Counted from the first letter of the stretch, positions 24,602 to 32,780 are shown. The stretch is DNA of 34,374 nucleotides from Candidatus Parabeggiatoa sp. nov. 3 (GCA_003645185.1 QNEL01000017.1:1-34374); one strand, 5' to 3'. Notes: generated from the sequence alone by a model not told the origin. Program-made: numbers and translations.

Positions 24602-24807
24602 TAAGTCTCAGCAAATGAGGTAACGTGCCAATCGCAAGTTGATTTTGGCAAGCTTATTTCCACACAGAGTTTCTTCATGATAAATAGGAACCGCATTTTC
24701 CGTTATAATTTTGACAAAGTGTAAGTGTTTCGTGTTGACGTTTTGGTGTATGACGCGCAGCGATACACCCTAGACGAGCTAACAAACCCATTTTTATAAA
24801 CAAAACA

Positions 24808-25476
24808 ATGTTAACAACAATCGAAAAACTACAAGCGATGGGATCAGGGATCAATGTTTTCTCTACTCAAGAATTAGCACGTTTTTTAGGAAGTAACAAG
24901 ACTCAACGATATAAGCAATTTATCAAGCCTGCTATTGATAACGGCGAACTGATTAGAATAAAACGCGGCATCTATATGATTTCACCAAAACAGGCCCCCG
25001 TAAAATTGAATGAGTATTCTATTGCACATGAACTTGTCAATGAAAGTTATGTTTCCTTTGAAACGGCATTGTCATACCATCAGTGGATTCCAGAGAAAGT
25101 AACCGTTATAGCAAGTGCGATTGTTGGGCGAAAATCGCTTTCTTACAAAACACCACTCGGATTATTTGAGTATCAAAACATATCGGTCGATCCAGCTCAA
25201 TTTTTCACCGGTGTTTCGCGTGAAGAAGTGAACGGAAAAACCTTTTGGATAGCAAGCCCTTTAAGAGCATTGGCCGATTTAATTTTTGAAAGAGCATGGC
25301 AATGGGTTGGTATTGATTTTCTAACCGATGGTTTACGAATTGATGATGATGAGCTTGAAACGCTTGAATCTATTGACTTTGAAAACATTATTGAAGTTTA
25401 TCGCACCAAAAAGTTTTATCGTGCCAAACGGGTGAATACATTTTTAGTTCAATTACGAAAGGTGTTAGGGAAATAA
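24808..25476 (+). CDS. abiEi: AbiEi-type antitoxin (type IV toxin-antitoxin)
   Basis: A 222-residue protein of the AbiEi family. The N-terminal winged helix reads STQELARFLGSNK and LIRIKRGIYMIS (about 20-58), the DNA-binding part. The central domain has ESYVSFETALSYHQWIPE and SPLRALADLIFER, the characteristic AbiEi segments. In studied systems the antitoxin binds its own promoter through the winged helix and opposes the toxin by an indirect mechanism. It overlaps the AbiEii-type toxin gene by one base (TAATG), so the two are translationally coupled. No clear RBS; the upstream 200 bp hold no other gene. Confidence 0.85.
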   Translation: MLTTIEKLQAMGSGINVFSTQELARFLGSNKTQRYKQFIKPAIDNGELIRIKRGIYMISPKQAPVKLNEYSIAHELVNESYVSFETALSYHQWIPEKVTVIASAIVGRKSLSYKTPLGLFEYQNISVDPAQFFTGVSREEVNGKTFWIASPLRALADLIFERAWQWVGIDFLTDGLRIDDDELETLESIDFENIIEVYRTKKFYRAKRVNTFLVQLRKVLGK

Positions 25477-26345
25477 TGTTCTCTATTATAGAAAAAAGGC
25501 TTAACGAATATGAGATAGACACCGAAGCTCAGCAGGAAAACGCACTGAAAGAAATCACTCAAGAGATTATTTTGAGTGCGCTTGCTGAAGCTCACTTTTT
25601 TGATGTTGGTATTTTCCATGGTGGCACTTCTTTAAGAATATGTTATGGATTAGAACGTTTTTCAGAAGATTTAGATTTTTTGTTAAAACAACCAGATTCA
25701 AATTTTAAGTGGCAACCTTATTCAGAGACTATAAAGAAAAAATGTACTGATTATGGCATTGAGCTTGAAATGCTTGAGAAGAGAAAAGAGACTGAAACCG
25801 TTAAAAAGATGTTTTTAAAACATAATTCTATTGGTAATCTCTTCAATTTGTCATTTAAACGTCACCCAAAACAAAAAATTAAGATAAAATTGGAAGTAGA
25901 TACTAATCCACCGATAGGCTCAAAGATAGAAACTAAGCTTTTAACTTTTCCTCTTGATTTTTCAATTGATGTTCAAAATTTACCAAGTAACTTCGCTAAC
26001 AAAAGTCACGCTTTACTTTGTCGAAAGTATGATAAAGGTAGAGATTGGTATGACTTCGATTGGTATGTTTCCAAAAATGTCATACCTAATTTTACTTTAT
26101 TGACACAAGCCATTAATCAAATTGGGCCTTGGGAAAATCAAGGAATTGAAATCACACCGGCATGGTATTTGGAACAATTAGCTATCAAGATTCAGTCTCT
26201 TAATTGGAAAGAACTTAAAAAGGATGTTAAACGTTTTGTAGAGGTGGAAGAACATAATAAACTTGAATTGTGGCATGTTGAATTTTTTATGAAGAAGTTA
26301 GAAAAACTTGAACAGATTCTGATAAAGCCAAGTATATCGGGTTAG
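25476..26345 (+). CDS. abiEii: AbiEii-type nucleotidyltransferase toxin
   Basis: A 289-residue nucleotidyltransferase of the AbiEii/DUF1814 type, the toxin half of the pair. The catalytic motif is HGGTSLR (48-54) followed by LERFSEDLDF (59-68), the family's GGTxLR...SxDLDF metal- and nucleotide-binding core. Later motifs include IKLEVDTNPP and RKYDKGRDWYDFDW (about 188-201), the K-GRDxYDxxW helix pair seen across the family. Known members transfer nucleotides to tRNA or bind GTP and halt growth, protecting populations from phage. All expected motifs are present, so it is probably active. A degenerate copy of the HGGTSLR segment lies at 27958. Confidence 0.88.
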   Translation: MFSIIEKRLNEYEIDTEAQQENALKEITQEIILSALAEAHFFDVGIFHGGTSLRICYGLERFSEDLDFLLKQPDSNFKWQPYSETIKKKCTDYGIELEMLEKRKETETVKKMFLKHNSIGNLFNLSFKRHPKQKIKIKLEVDTNPPIGSKIETKLLTFPLDFSIDVQNLPSNFANKSHALLCRKYDKGRDWYDFDWYVSKNVIPNFTLLTQAINQIGPWENQGIEITPAWYLEQLAIKIQSLNWKELKKDVKRFVEVEEHNKLELWHVEFFMKKLEKLEQILIKPSISG

Positions 26346-26635
26346 TGACAACAGACAAATAATAGGGGACATACCTGGGGTGTTAAATTTCAGGTACGGG
26401 ATGACTTTTTTTTCACCCAATATTTGTAGGGTGGGTAAACGGGCGGCAATGAACTCAATATAAACCCAGATTTCACCGCACGGAAGCCCACCATTCATCC
26501 TTCAGGGAATAAAAATAGGGTGAAAAATAAACCAAGAAATGTGTTTATATTTAACACCCCAGGACAGACCACATTTATTATCGAAGTAACCTTGACTCTC
26601 AAAATGGAAATATTCCTTGCTCTTCTTTCAAATGT
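26346..26635. other. Intergenic region with family B unit; no gene seen
   Basis: Contains GGGTGTTAAATTTCAGG (about 26377) and TTAACACCCCAGG (about 26549), which face each other and bracket a family B unit (TGTAGGGTGGGTAAACGGGC, 26425-26445, with GCCCACCATTC at 26486). No ORF is supported. Confidence 0.5.
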
Positions 26636-26718
26636 ACTTATTAAAGCCGATATAGCAATTCGTCGGTTGCGGGTAATTTAGCCAAAAAAACTATGAAAAT
26701 CAGCTATCACAATGGAAT
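26636..26718 (+). pseudogene. Remnant of a third PtuA-like gene: last codons joined to first codons
   Basis: 26636-26680 reads LIKADIAIRRLRVI then stop, matching the C-terminus of the intact ATPase at 28028 (IKADMAIRRQRVL). Twelve bases later ATGAAAATCAGC...ATCACAAT (26692-26711) resembles the ATPase 5' end ATGAAAATCAGT...ATCACAAT at 28028. The remainder of the gene is absent. The RF2-like gene begins inside this junction at 26712. Confidence 0.55.
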
Positions 26719-27773
26719 TTAATACGCTTTTTCAACGCATAGCAGATTTGCAAAATCGCGTAGACGCGATCAAGGAGTCTTCTAACTATCTCTCTAAAAT
26801 TAAACGTCTGGAAAAAATTGACAGTGAAATTAAAAATCTTGAACGGGAAAAACTTGTTTTGGAAAAACTCGTGCAACCCGTTAACCCATTTGATAAAGCA
26901 TTATTAGAACAACGCGAATTATTGGAACTGGCGTTTGAGGTGGTTGATCATGAGACAGTAAAACTGGTATCTCAAGATGTGGCGCGTTTAGAAGACAAAT
27001 TTTCTGCCCTTGATATTAACCTCTTTTTTGGTGATATGGGCGAACGCAATGCGTTTTTAGAGATTCAATCTGGAAGCGGTTGCACGGAAATGGAAGCTCA
27101 AGATTGGGCTAACCTGTTATTGCGTATGTACTTACGCTGGGCAGAAAAACATGGTTTTGCCACCAAGATAATTCACTATTCAGGTGGCGACATCGCAGGC
27201 CTTAAAAGTGTAGCCATCCATATTGTAGGGGAATATGCGTATGGTTGGTTACGCACAGAAAAAGGAAGACATCGCTTAATCCGTCAATCGCCCTTTCAAT
27301 CCACAAACCGTAGTTGCACCTCATTTGTTGAAGTCTCTGTCGTGCCTGAAGTTGAAGATGTGGATATTGAGATTAATCCCACTGATCTGCGTATGGATGT
27401 TTATCGTGCCACCGGTGCGGGTGGGCCACATATCAATCGTCATGAATCAGCAGTACGCATTACCCATTTTCCGACTAACATTGTCGTGCAATGTGAAGAG
27501 AAACGTTCTGCGATCCAAAATAAAGCCTTTGCAATGAAGTATTTATACGCAAAATTGTTTGACTTAAAAATGCAGCAAGGCAATATTGCCGCTCAATCAA
27601 CCGTTGAAAACAGTCAACCAGACATGAGTAAGTACCCTCCGATTCGTTCTTATGTGTTGGATAAATCGTACATTGAGGATTTACGCACCGGCTTAAAAAA
27701 AGAGGATGTGTGGGCAGTGTTGGCTGGCGATTTAGATGACTTTATTAAAGCTTGCCTGAAAAGTGGCTTATAA
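26712..27773 (+). CDS. RF2-like release factor paralogue with GGP in place of GGQ
   Basis: A 353-residue protein aligned over its full length with RF2 (PrfB). An N-terminal helical domain is followed by domain 2 (GSGCTEMEAQDWANLLLRMY), LRTEKGRHRLIRQSPF, VEVSVVPEVEDVDIEINPTD, and a C-terminal tail RSYVLDKSYIEDLRTGL. The stop-codon-reading tripeptide SPF is kept (193-195), but the His before TSF in RF2 is Cys here. The catalytic GGQ is GGP (237-239, codons 27420-27428) in RATGAGGPHINRHESAVR, so peptidyl-tRNA hydrolysis is not expected. The RF2 programmed +1 frameshift leader is absent. No lysS follows. It sits between AbiE-like and Septu-like genes, so it is an accessory paralogue, not the housekeeping RF2. 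Role unknown: ribosome binding, decoy, or mRNA-related as for plant PrfB3 are possibilities. Confidence 0.85.
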   Translation: MEFNTLFQRIADLQNRVDAIKESSNYLSKIKRLEKIDSEIKNLEREKLVLEKLVQPVNPFDKALLEQRELLELAFEVVDHETVKLVSQDVARLEDKFSALDINLFFGDMGERNAFLEIQSGSGCTEMEAQDWANLLLRMYLRWAEKHGFATKIIHYSGGDIAGLKSVAIHIVGEYAYGWLRTEKGRHRLIRQSPFQSTNRSCTSFVEVSVVPEVEDVDIEINPTDLRMDVYRATGAGGPHINRHESAVRITHFPTNIVVQCEEKRSAIQNKAFAMKYLYAKLFDLKMQQGNIAAQSTVENSQPDMSKYPPIRSYVLDKSYIEDLRTGLKKEDVWAVLAGDLDDFIKACLKSGL

Positions 27774-27957
27774 AAGAATTGTTAAATTTTTAGGGAGAGG
27801 GTAGGCAAGGGAAATGGTGGGTAAGCGTTTGGTGAAATCGGGGTTTATATTAAGTTCATTTCATTGTCGATAGCGATCCCAGCCTACAAATCGCCCCTAC
27901 AAATTGATATATTTAGCTTCGCTGACCTTCGGTTCACGCAAAAGAAAAATGCTATAG

Positions 27958-28031
27958 ATATCGGCTATGGTGGAACTTCTTTAAGAATACTTTATTATGG
28001 ATTAAAACGGCTTATTGAGAAAAAGCTATGA
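27958..28031 (+). pseudogene. AbiEii-like motif remnant
   Basis: A start-less frame reads IGYGGTSLRILYYGLKRLIE and stops at the first codons of the ATPase gene. It matches the intact abiEii core IFHGGTSLRICYGLERFSE at 25617-25667. About 24 codons remain. The 180 bp before it contain a family C fragment and a family B half-unit. Confidence 0.6.
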
Positions 28032-29404
28032 AAATCAGTCGCATCACAATTGAAAATTTTCGAGCGATTAAGAAATTAGATTTACCACTCGATCCCCAAT
28101 TAACCGTTTTAGTTGGCAATAATGCTGCTGGTAAGACAACCATTTTGGATGCCATTGCGGTTGGTTTAGGCGCGATATTAACTCGTTTACCTAGCGTCAG
28201 TGGGATCAAGTTTCGTCAAAGTGATATTCGAGAAGAATTGGCAACAGAATTAAAGGATGATCAAGAACCCAGTCAAGCCCCTTATACTCGTGTGACGCTT
28301 GAAAGTGTTGAAGGCGTGATTTGGGATATGACTAAAAAACGTGATCAGAGTGAACGGACTCGACAAGCCATCTCATCCGATAAATCTGAAAAAAAATTAG
28401 GCCAGCTTCATCAATTTTTGGAAAACATCATCAACGATGTTCAAGATGGAAAAAAAACCGACTTATTTTTAGATGGAAAAAAAACCGACTTACCCGTGAT
28501 TGCCTACTATGGTACTGATCGTGCCGTTTTGTCGGATTCTTTACAACGTGATTTTAACAAAAAATTCAATCGTTTCAAAGCATTAGAGCATGCATTAGTG
28601 GCAACCCAACGTTTTAAAACGATGATAGAATGGTTTGCTTTTCAGGAAGACATTGAGCGAAGAGAACAAAGTGAACGGCATGATTTTGAATATCGTCTAC
28701 CCGTATTAGAATCAGTGCGTCAAGCCATTTGTAAAATGATGCCCGATTGCTCAAATCCACGCACACTCATTGATCCGTTACGCTTAATTGTCACCTTTAA
28801 AAACCAGGGTGGGCATCAAGAAATGTTGTCACTCACTCAATTGAGTGATGGCTATCGTACTACTTTGGCTTTAGTCATGGATTTAGCACGACGCATGGCA
28901 CAAGCGAATCCTCATTTTCATGAAAACGCCATCCAACAATCAGAAGCTATCGTACTCATTGATGAAGTTGACTTACATTTGCATTCCATTTGGCAACAAC
29001 AGGTATTAGTTGATCTGATAGAAACATTTCCCAAGGCACAATTTATCGTGACTACCCATAGCGCACAAGTTTTGACAACTATCAAGCCAGAACATATTGT
29101 TTTGTTAACTAGGGAAAATGATAATGTCATTGCTGAACAGGCGACTTCTTCTTATGGTGCAGAAAGTGGGCGATTGCTGGTTGAAATCATGGGAGTCAAT
29201 GAGCGCCCTCCAGCAGAAAAGAACAAGTTTACAAAATTACTCGGAAAATACTATGATTTGATTGAAAGCAATCAAGGAGAAACTCAAGAAGCTTTAAAGT
29301 TGCGTCATGAACTGAATCAAGAATCTCCTCATGATCCAATATTAATTAAAGCCGATATGGCAATTCGTCGGCAGCGGGTACTTTACGGGAAACAAAACTC
29401 ATGA
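28028..29404 (+). CDS. Septu-like AAA ATPase (PtuA type), copy 2
   Basis: A 458-residue paralogue of the ATPase at 19588. Start MKISRITIENFRAIKKLDL, Walker A GNNAAGKTT (30-38), linker with a duplicated DGKKTDL unit (27-bp direct repeat, 28447-28500), a signature-like LSDGYRTTLALVMDLARRM, Walker B IVLIDEVDLHLH and THSAQVL. It ends by overlapping the HNH gene in ATGA, the PtuA-PtuB arrangement of Septu. In Septu the ATPase and the HNH nuclease form a complex that restricts phage. The ATPase motifs are complete. No RBS is evident; the start is set by homology to copy 1. Confidence 0.78.
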   Translation: MKISRITIENFRAIKKLDLPLDPQLTVLVGNNAAGKTTILDAIAVGLGAILTRLPSVSGIKFRQSDIREELATELKDDQEPSQAPYTRVTLESVEGVIWDMTKKRDQSERTRQAISSDKSEKKLGQLHQFLENIINDVQDGKKTDLFLDGKKTDLPVIAYYGTDRAVLSDSLQRDFNKKFNRFKALEHALVATQRFKTMIEWFAFQEDIERREQSERHDFEYRLPVLESVRQAICKMMPDCSNPRTLIDPLRLIVTFKNQGGHQEMLSLTQLSDGYRTTLALVMDLARRMAQANPHFHENAIQQSEAIVLIDEVDLHLHSIWQQQVLVDLIETFPKAQFIVTTHSAQVLTTIKPEHIVLLTRENDNVIAEQATSSYGAESGRLLVEIMGVNERPPAEKNKFTKLLGKYYDLIESNQGETQEALKLRHELNQESPHDPILIKADMAIRRQRVLYGKQNS

Positions 29405-29610
29405 AAAATGTAAAGCAACTTGATAGGGTACCTGCGAGCTTGCAACAGTTTTTAAAAGGATATCCGCCTAACAAACGAGCTAAGAAAGATTGGAATGCTT
29501 TTAGGAATAATGAAGGTGGAAAAACCTACAGTAACCTTATTCAAGCCTTGAGTAACATCCAACATGGATTGTGCGCTTATTGTGAAATCAATCTGATCGA
29601 AAATGGGTAG
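29401..29610 (+). pseudogene. HNH partner (PtuB type), truncated after the first Cys pair, copy 2
   Basis: A 69-residue ORF starting within the ATPase stop (ATGA). It reads VKQLDRVPASLQQFLKGY, KKDWNAFRNNEGGKTYSNL, and QHGLCAYCEINLIENG before TAG. GLCAYCE is the first half of the HNH zinc-like knuckle in TIGR02646/PtuB proteins; the following IEHFxPK histidine and the remaining 100 or more residues are missing. The reading breaks at a short stretch ahead of family F repeats (29680-29743). The paired ATPase remains intact. Without the His of HNH no nuclease activity is expected. Confidence 0.75.
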
Positions 29611-29855
29611 TCTCTCCAAACCAATGGAGGTGTTCAAACAATGGGAATTGGGTAATTGAGAATTTTGAATGGGGATATTAGCCACGGAATGACACAGAAA
29701 GCACGGAATATTTCCGTGTTTTTCCGTGTTTTTCCGTGGCAAAATTGCCGTTAATCAAGATGGATATAGCATCTAAAAAAATAACGAAATTTAATAACGA
29801 GGATTTTGCTGTTAAAGAATTTTATTTATTGTAACGTAAGAGGAACTTACTCATC
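29611..29855. repeat. Family F inverted unit upstream of ccoG
   Basis: GCCACGGAATGACACAGAAA faces TTTCCGTGTTTTTCCGTGGC at about 29680-29743, the inverse orientation of the unit at 6917-6985. No ORF or FNR box is visible between the truncated HNH gene and ccoG. Confidence 0.65.
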
Positions 29856-31259
29856 ATGACATCATCAAAACATCATTCGGATGAGGCCGAACAACCTCAA
29901 ACCCTTTACGCTAAACGTGAGAAAATCTATCCGCGCATTGTGCTAGGATTTTTTACCCGCTTAAAAGCGTTAAGTGGCTTCATCTTATTAGGTATTTACT
30001 ACATATCCCCTTGGATACAGTGGGAAGGCAGACAAGCGGTATTATTCGATTTACCTGCCCGCAAATTTCATCTCTTTGGCCTCACGTTTTGGCCTCAAGA
30101 TTTTATCTATCTCACACTGTTGTTGATGATTGCCGCACTGGCCCTGTTTTTCTTTACCAGTTTAGCGGGGCGATTATGGTGCGGGTTTGCCTGTCCACAA
30201 ACGATTTGGACGGATGCGTTTTTATGGATGGAACGTCTCCTCGAAGGGGATCGGCCTAAACAAATGAAACTGGATAGGGCACCCTTATCATTTCGTAAAT
30301 TTCGCATCAAAGCGACTAAACATAGCTTGTGGGTTGTTTTTTCATTATTTACTGGCTTTACCTTTGTTGGGTTTTTCGTTCCGATTCATGACTTAACGCA
30401 AGAGGTTATCACCTTCAATCTCAGCGGTTGGGAAACATTCTGGATTTTGTTCTATGCTTTTGCCGTTTATGGCAATGCAGGCTGGATGCGGGAGCAAGTC
30501 TGTAATTATATGTGCCCTTATGCCCGTTTTCAAAGTGCCATGTTTGACAAGGATACGATGATCATTGCGTATGATGAGAAACGTGGCGAACAGCGTGGTT
30601 CGCGTAAACGGGATACCGATTATAAAGCACAAGGTTTGGGCGATTGTATTAACTGTACAATGTGCGTTCAAGTTTGTCCCACCGGCATTGATATCCGTGA
30701 GGGTTTGCAATATCAATGTATAAGCTGTTCAGCGTGTGTTGATGCCTGTGATGACATTATGCACAAAATGAATTATCCCAAGGGTTTGATTTGTTACACC
30801 ACTGAAAATGTTCTGAATGGCAAACCCATTCATATTTTGAGACCCCGTCTTTTTGTGTATGCTGGCATCTTATTAGCTGTCTTTATTGGCATAAGTGTCG
30901 CCATCAGTACACGTTCTCTTGTACAATTAGACGTGATTCGTGATCGCAATAGTTTATTTAGAGAAACCGGGAAGGGTTTAATTGAAAATGTTTATAGATT
31001 ACGAGTAATGAATATAGATAACCAACCCCATATTTATGATGTTACCGCTTTGGGTATTGAAGGATTGCAATTGTTCATAGATCGTCAGATTGAAATTGAA
31101 GCTGGTGCTGTGATGACATTGCCGGTGCGTTTAGCGGCAAATCCTGATCTGCTCACAAAACGCAGTACTTTAGTCACCTTCCAATTAACGGCGCGAAAAA
31201 ATGCGGCCATAAGCATTACAGAAGAAGCGCGTTTTTTGGGGCCTATCGTTCGTCACTGA
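29856..31259 (+). CDS. ccoG: CcoG, cbb3 oxidase accessory iron-sulfur protein
   Basis: A 467-residue polyferredoxin-like membrane protein of the CcoG/FixG/RdxA family, shown in other bacteria to reduce Cu(II) for delivery to the CuB site of CcoN. Helices lie at about 38-53, 83-101, 156-176, 190-207 and 336-354. Cys109/Cys113 (CGFACPQTIWTD) and Cys216/Cys220 (CNYMCPYARF) are the membrane-side pairs; two ferredoxin motifs follow, CINCTMCVQVC (264-274) and CISCSACVDAC (288-298). A C-terminal immunoglobulin-like periplasmic domain ends in AISITEEARFLGP. RBS AAGAGGA precedes the ATG. It is separated from ccoP by 10.5 kb of accessory DNA, whereas these genes are usually adjacent. Confidence 0.96.
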   Translation: MTSSKHHSDEAEQPQTLYAKREKIYPRIVLGFFTRLKALSGFILLGIYYISPWIQWEGRQAVLFDLPARKFHLFGLTFWPQDFIYLTLLLMIAALALFFFTSLAGRLWCGFACPQTIWTDAFLWMERLLEGDRPKQMKLDRAPLSFRKFRIKATKHSLWVVFSLFTGFTFVGFFVPIHDLTQEVITFNLSGWETFWILFYAFAVYGNAGWMREQVCNYMCPYARFQSAMFDKDTMIIAYDEKRGEQRGSRKRDTDYKAQGLGDCINCTMCVQVCPTGIDIREGLQYQCISCSACVDACDDIMHKMNYPKGLICYTTENVLNGKPIHILRPRLFVYAGILLAVFIGISVAISTRSLVQLDVIRDRNSLFRETGKGLIENVYRLRVMNIDNQPHIYDVTALGIEGLQLFIDRQIEIEAGAVMTLPVRLAANPDLLTKRSTLVTFQLTARKNAAISITEEARFLGPIVRH

Positions 31260-31312
31260 AGCAATAATGGAATCCAAAGTTTCCGCTTTGGAGATCGTTA
31301 TGGAGGTATTAA

Positions 31313-31675
31313 ATGAATTTCTTAACCAAAATGTTTGGTTCCAAGTATGATAAAAAAATACCATACACATACCAAGCTGTCATCAATGTTGTTGAAGATG
31401 ACGATTCAATACAGGTTTCTTATCTTGCTGATAAGATTTGTACGTTAACCAATTTCCTGAAAAAGCGTCAAGTGGCTCCTGAAACGGTGACGATTTATGA
31501 AGTCTATAATGGAAAAGAAACACTGATTCCTAAAGACTGTTATATGACTGAAGACGGTAAGTGGTTCCCTAAAACCAAATTATGTCAACCGATGACAAGC
31601 CGATATGGGGAAGCCAAAGATGAATACACTTGTCAATTTCAGGATAGAAATCATCGGATATGTGGCCCTTGTTAG
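31313..31675 (+). CDS. Small hypothetical protein between ccoG and fixH
   Basis: A 120-residue soluble protein with a strong RBS (GGAGGT, five bases from the ATG). The sequence has MNFLTKMFGSKYDKKIPYTY at the start, LADKICTLTNFLKKRQVAPE, VTIYEVYNGKETLIPKDCY and a C-terminal CQFQDRNHRICGPC. The central strand-helix-strand and the NGKETLIPKDCY motif look conserved, but I do not recognise the family. Cys at about 43, 82, 96, 107, 117 and 120 could bind metal. Position in the cco gene neighbourhood is suggestive, though the gene is 53 bp from ccoG with no overlap. Confidence 0.65.
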   Translation: MNFLTKMFGSKYDKKIPYTYQAVINVVEDDDSIQVSYLADKICTLTNFLKKRQVAPETVTIYEVYNGKETLIPKDCYMTEDGKWFPKTKLCQPMTSRYGEAKDEYTCQFQDRNHRICGPC

Positions 31676-31689
31676 GGAGTTCCAAAAAA

Positions 31690-31875
31690 ATAATTTAAGG
31701 GCAAACACGCAGGTATGCCCCTATGAAAATAGTGTATTTATGGACTGTAGGGGCGAACCTGCGTGTTCGCCCCGGCTTAACGATAATTTAAGGGCAAACA
31801 CGCATGTATGCCCCTACAAAAACAGCGTATTTATGGGCTGTAGGGGCGAACCTGCGTGTTCGCCCCGGCTTAACT
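31690..31875. repeat. 93-bp tandem repeat (family E), two copies
   Basis: Units at 31690-31782 and 31783-31875 differ at few positions. Each contains AGGGCAAACACGCA...TATGCCCCTA and TAGGGGCGAACCTGCGTGTT, an imperfect inverted pair. A further GGGCGAACCTGCGTGTTCGC half-unit lies at about 32725-32745. A frame running through them is a repeat artefact. Confidence 0.8.
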
Positions 31876-32035
31876 TTAAAAACCCAAAACCCACCCGACA
31901 AAACCGACTGGGATAATTTATTTTTTGGATATGCCTTAGGCCGAATTTTGGTACTCTGAAAACCGCCAAGGTTGCTCTCGTTTAGCAAATTTTGGCGGTT
32001 TTGGGCAGACAATAACTAAAAAAGGATAATTGAAA

Positions 32036-32521
32036 ATGACAAAATCTTGGTATCGTGAACCTTTTGTTTGGTTGCTGATTTTATTTCCTGCCTCTGCTGT
32101 TATGGGTGGGATGATCACCATTACGCTTGCTATCCATTCCAATGATGGTTTAGTGGTGGATGATTATTATAAACAAGGATTAGAAATCAATCGGACTTTA
32201 GAACGTGATCAAGCAGCGGCACGTCATGGTTTAGAAGCCACTTTACGTTTTAATGTTGAACATCAACTGATCCAGCTCAATCTGAAAGCCGAACCTGATT
32301 ACACCTTACCCAATCAAATTCAGCTTCAATTGAGTCATCATACCCGCTCCGGTTTTGATAAAGCAGTGAGTTTAGTCTATCTTGGTGACAATACTTATCA
32401 AAGTGCTTTGCCTGAATTGGAAGAGGGGTTCTTTTTTGTTCAACTGGCAGCAGATGATTGGCGTTTGTTAGATTCGACGCAGCTACCCATGACTCAAACA
32501 GTACAAATTAAAGCAAAGTAA
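32036..32521 (+). CDS. fixH: FixH/CcoH-family protein, cbb3 oxidase assembly
   Basis: A 161-residue membrane protein of the FixH (CcoH) family, required for assembly or stability of cbb3 oxidase in other bacteria, where CcoH contacts CcoN. It begins TKSWYREPFVWLLILFPASA, has one membrane helix (about 9-31), then the family segment VDDYYKQGLEINRTLERDQAA given here by its core DDYYKQGLEIN, and a periplasmic beta domain with SGFDKAVSLVYLG and FFFVQLAADDWRLL. I choose the ATG at 32036, with AAAGGA nine bases upstream, over TTG at 32030. Its 3' end is duplicated twice downstream. Confidence 0.93.
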   Translation: MTKSWYREPFVWLLILFPASAVMGGMITITLAIHSNDGLVVDDYYKQGLEINRTLERDQAAARHGLEATLRFNVEHQLIQLNLKAEPDYTLPNQIQLQLSHHTRSGFDKAVSLVYLGDNTYQSALPELEEGFFFVQLAADDWRLLDSTQLPMTQTVQIKAK

Positions 32522-32780
32522 TCAAAATGGGGCCGGCAACAAAAAACCGTTACCTACAAGAAATGATTGGCGTTTATTAAACTGGCAACATCAAACCAGA
32601 GTAATCAGAATGGGGCAGGCAACAAAAACCCGTTACCTGCCCCCTACAAGAAATGATTGGCGTTTATTAAAATCGGTGCGTATGCCAATGACTCAAGCAG
32701 TGCAAATCAAAGCAGAGTAAGATTGGGCGAACCTGCGTGTTCGCCCGCACCGATCATCCGTTATAACCTTTGGATATGCC
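32522..32780 (+). pseudogene. Two extra copies of the fixH 3' end among family B repeats
   Basis: 32562-32606 reads DWRLLNWQHQTRV and diverges. 32652-32720 reads DWRLLKSVRMPMTQAVQIKAE and then stops, close to the true ending DWRLLDSTQLPMTQTVQIKAK at 32456-32521 (shown only to mark the match). Each copy is preceded by a family B-like GGGGCAGGCAACAAAAA...CCGTTACCT unit and ACAAGAAATGATTGGCG. The segments cannot be expressed as a protein on their own. Confidence 0.75.

Noticed and set aside
31605..31916. 103-codon plus-strand ORF
   Set aside because: Made of two copies of the 93-bp tandem repeat after an out-of-frame part of the preceding gene.
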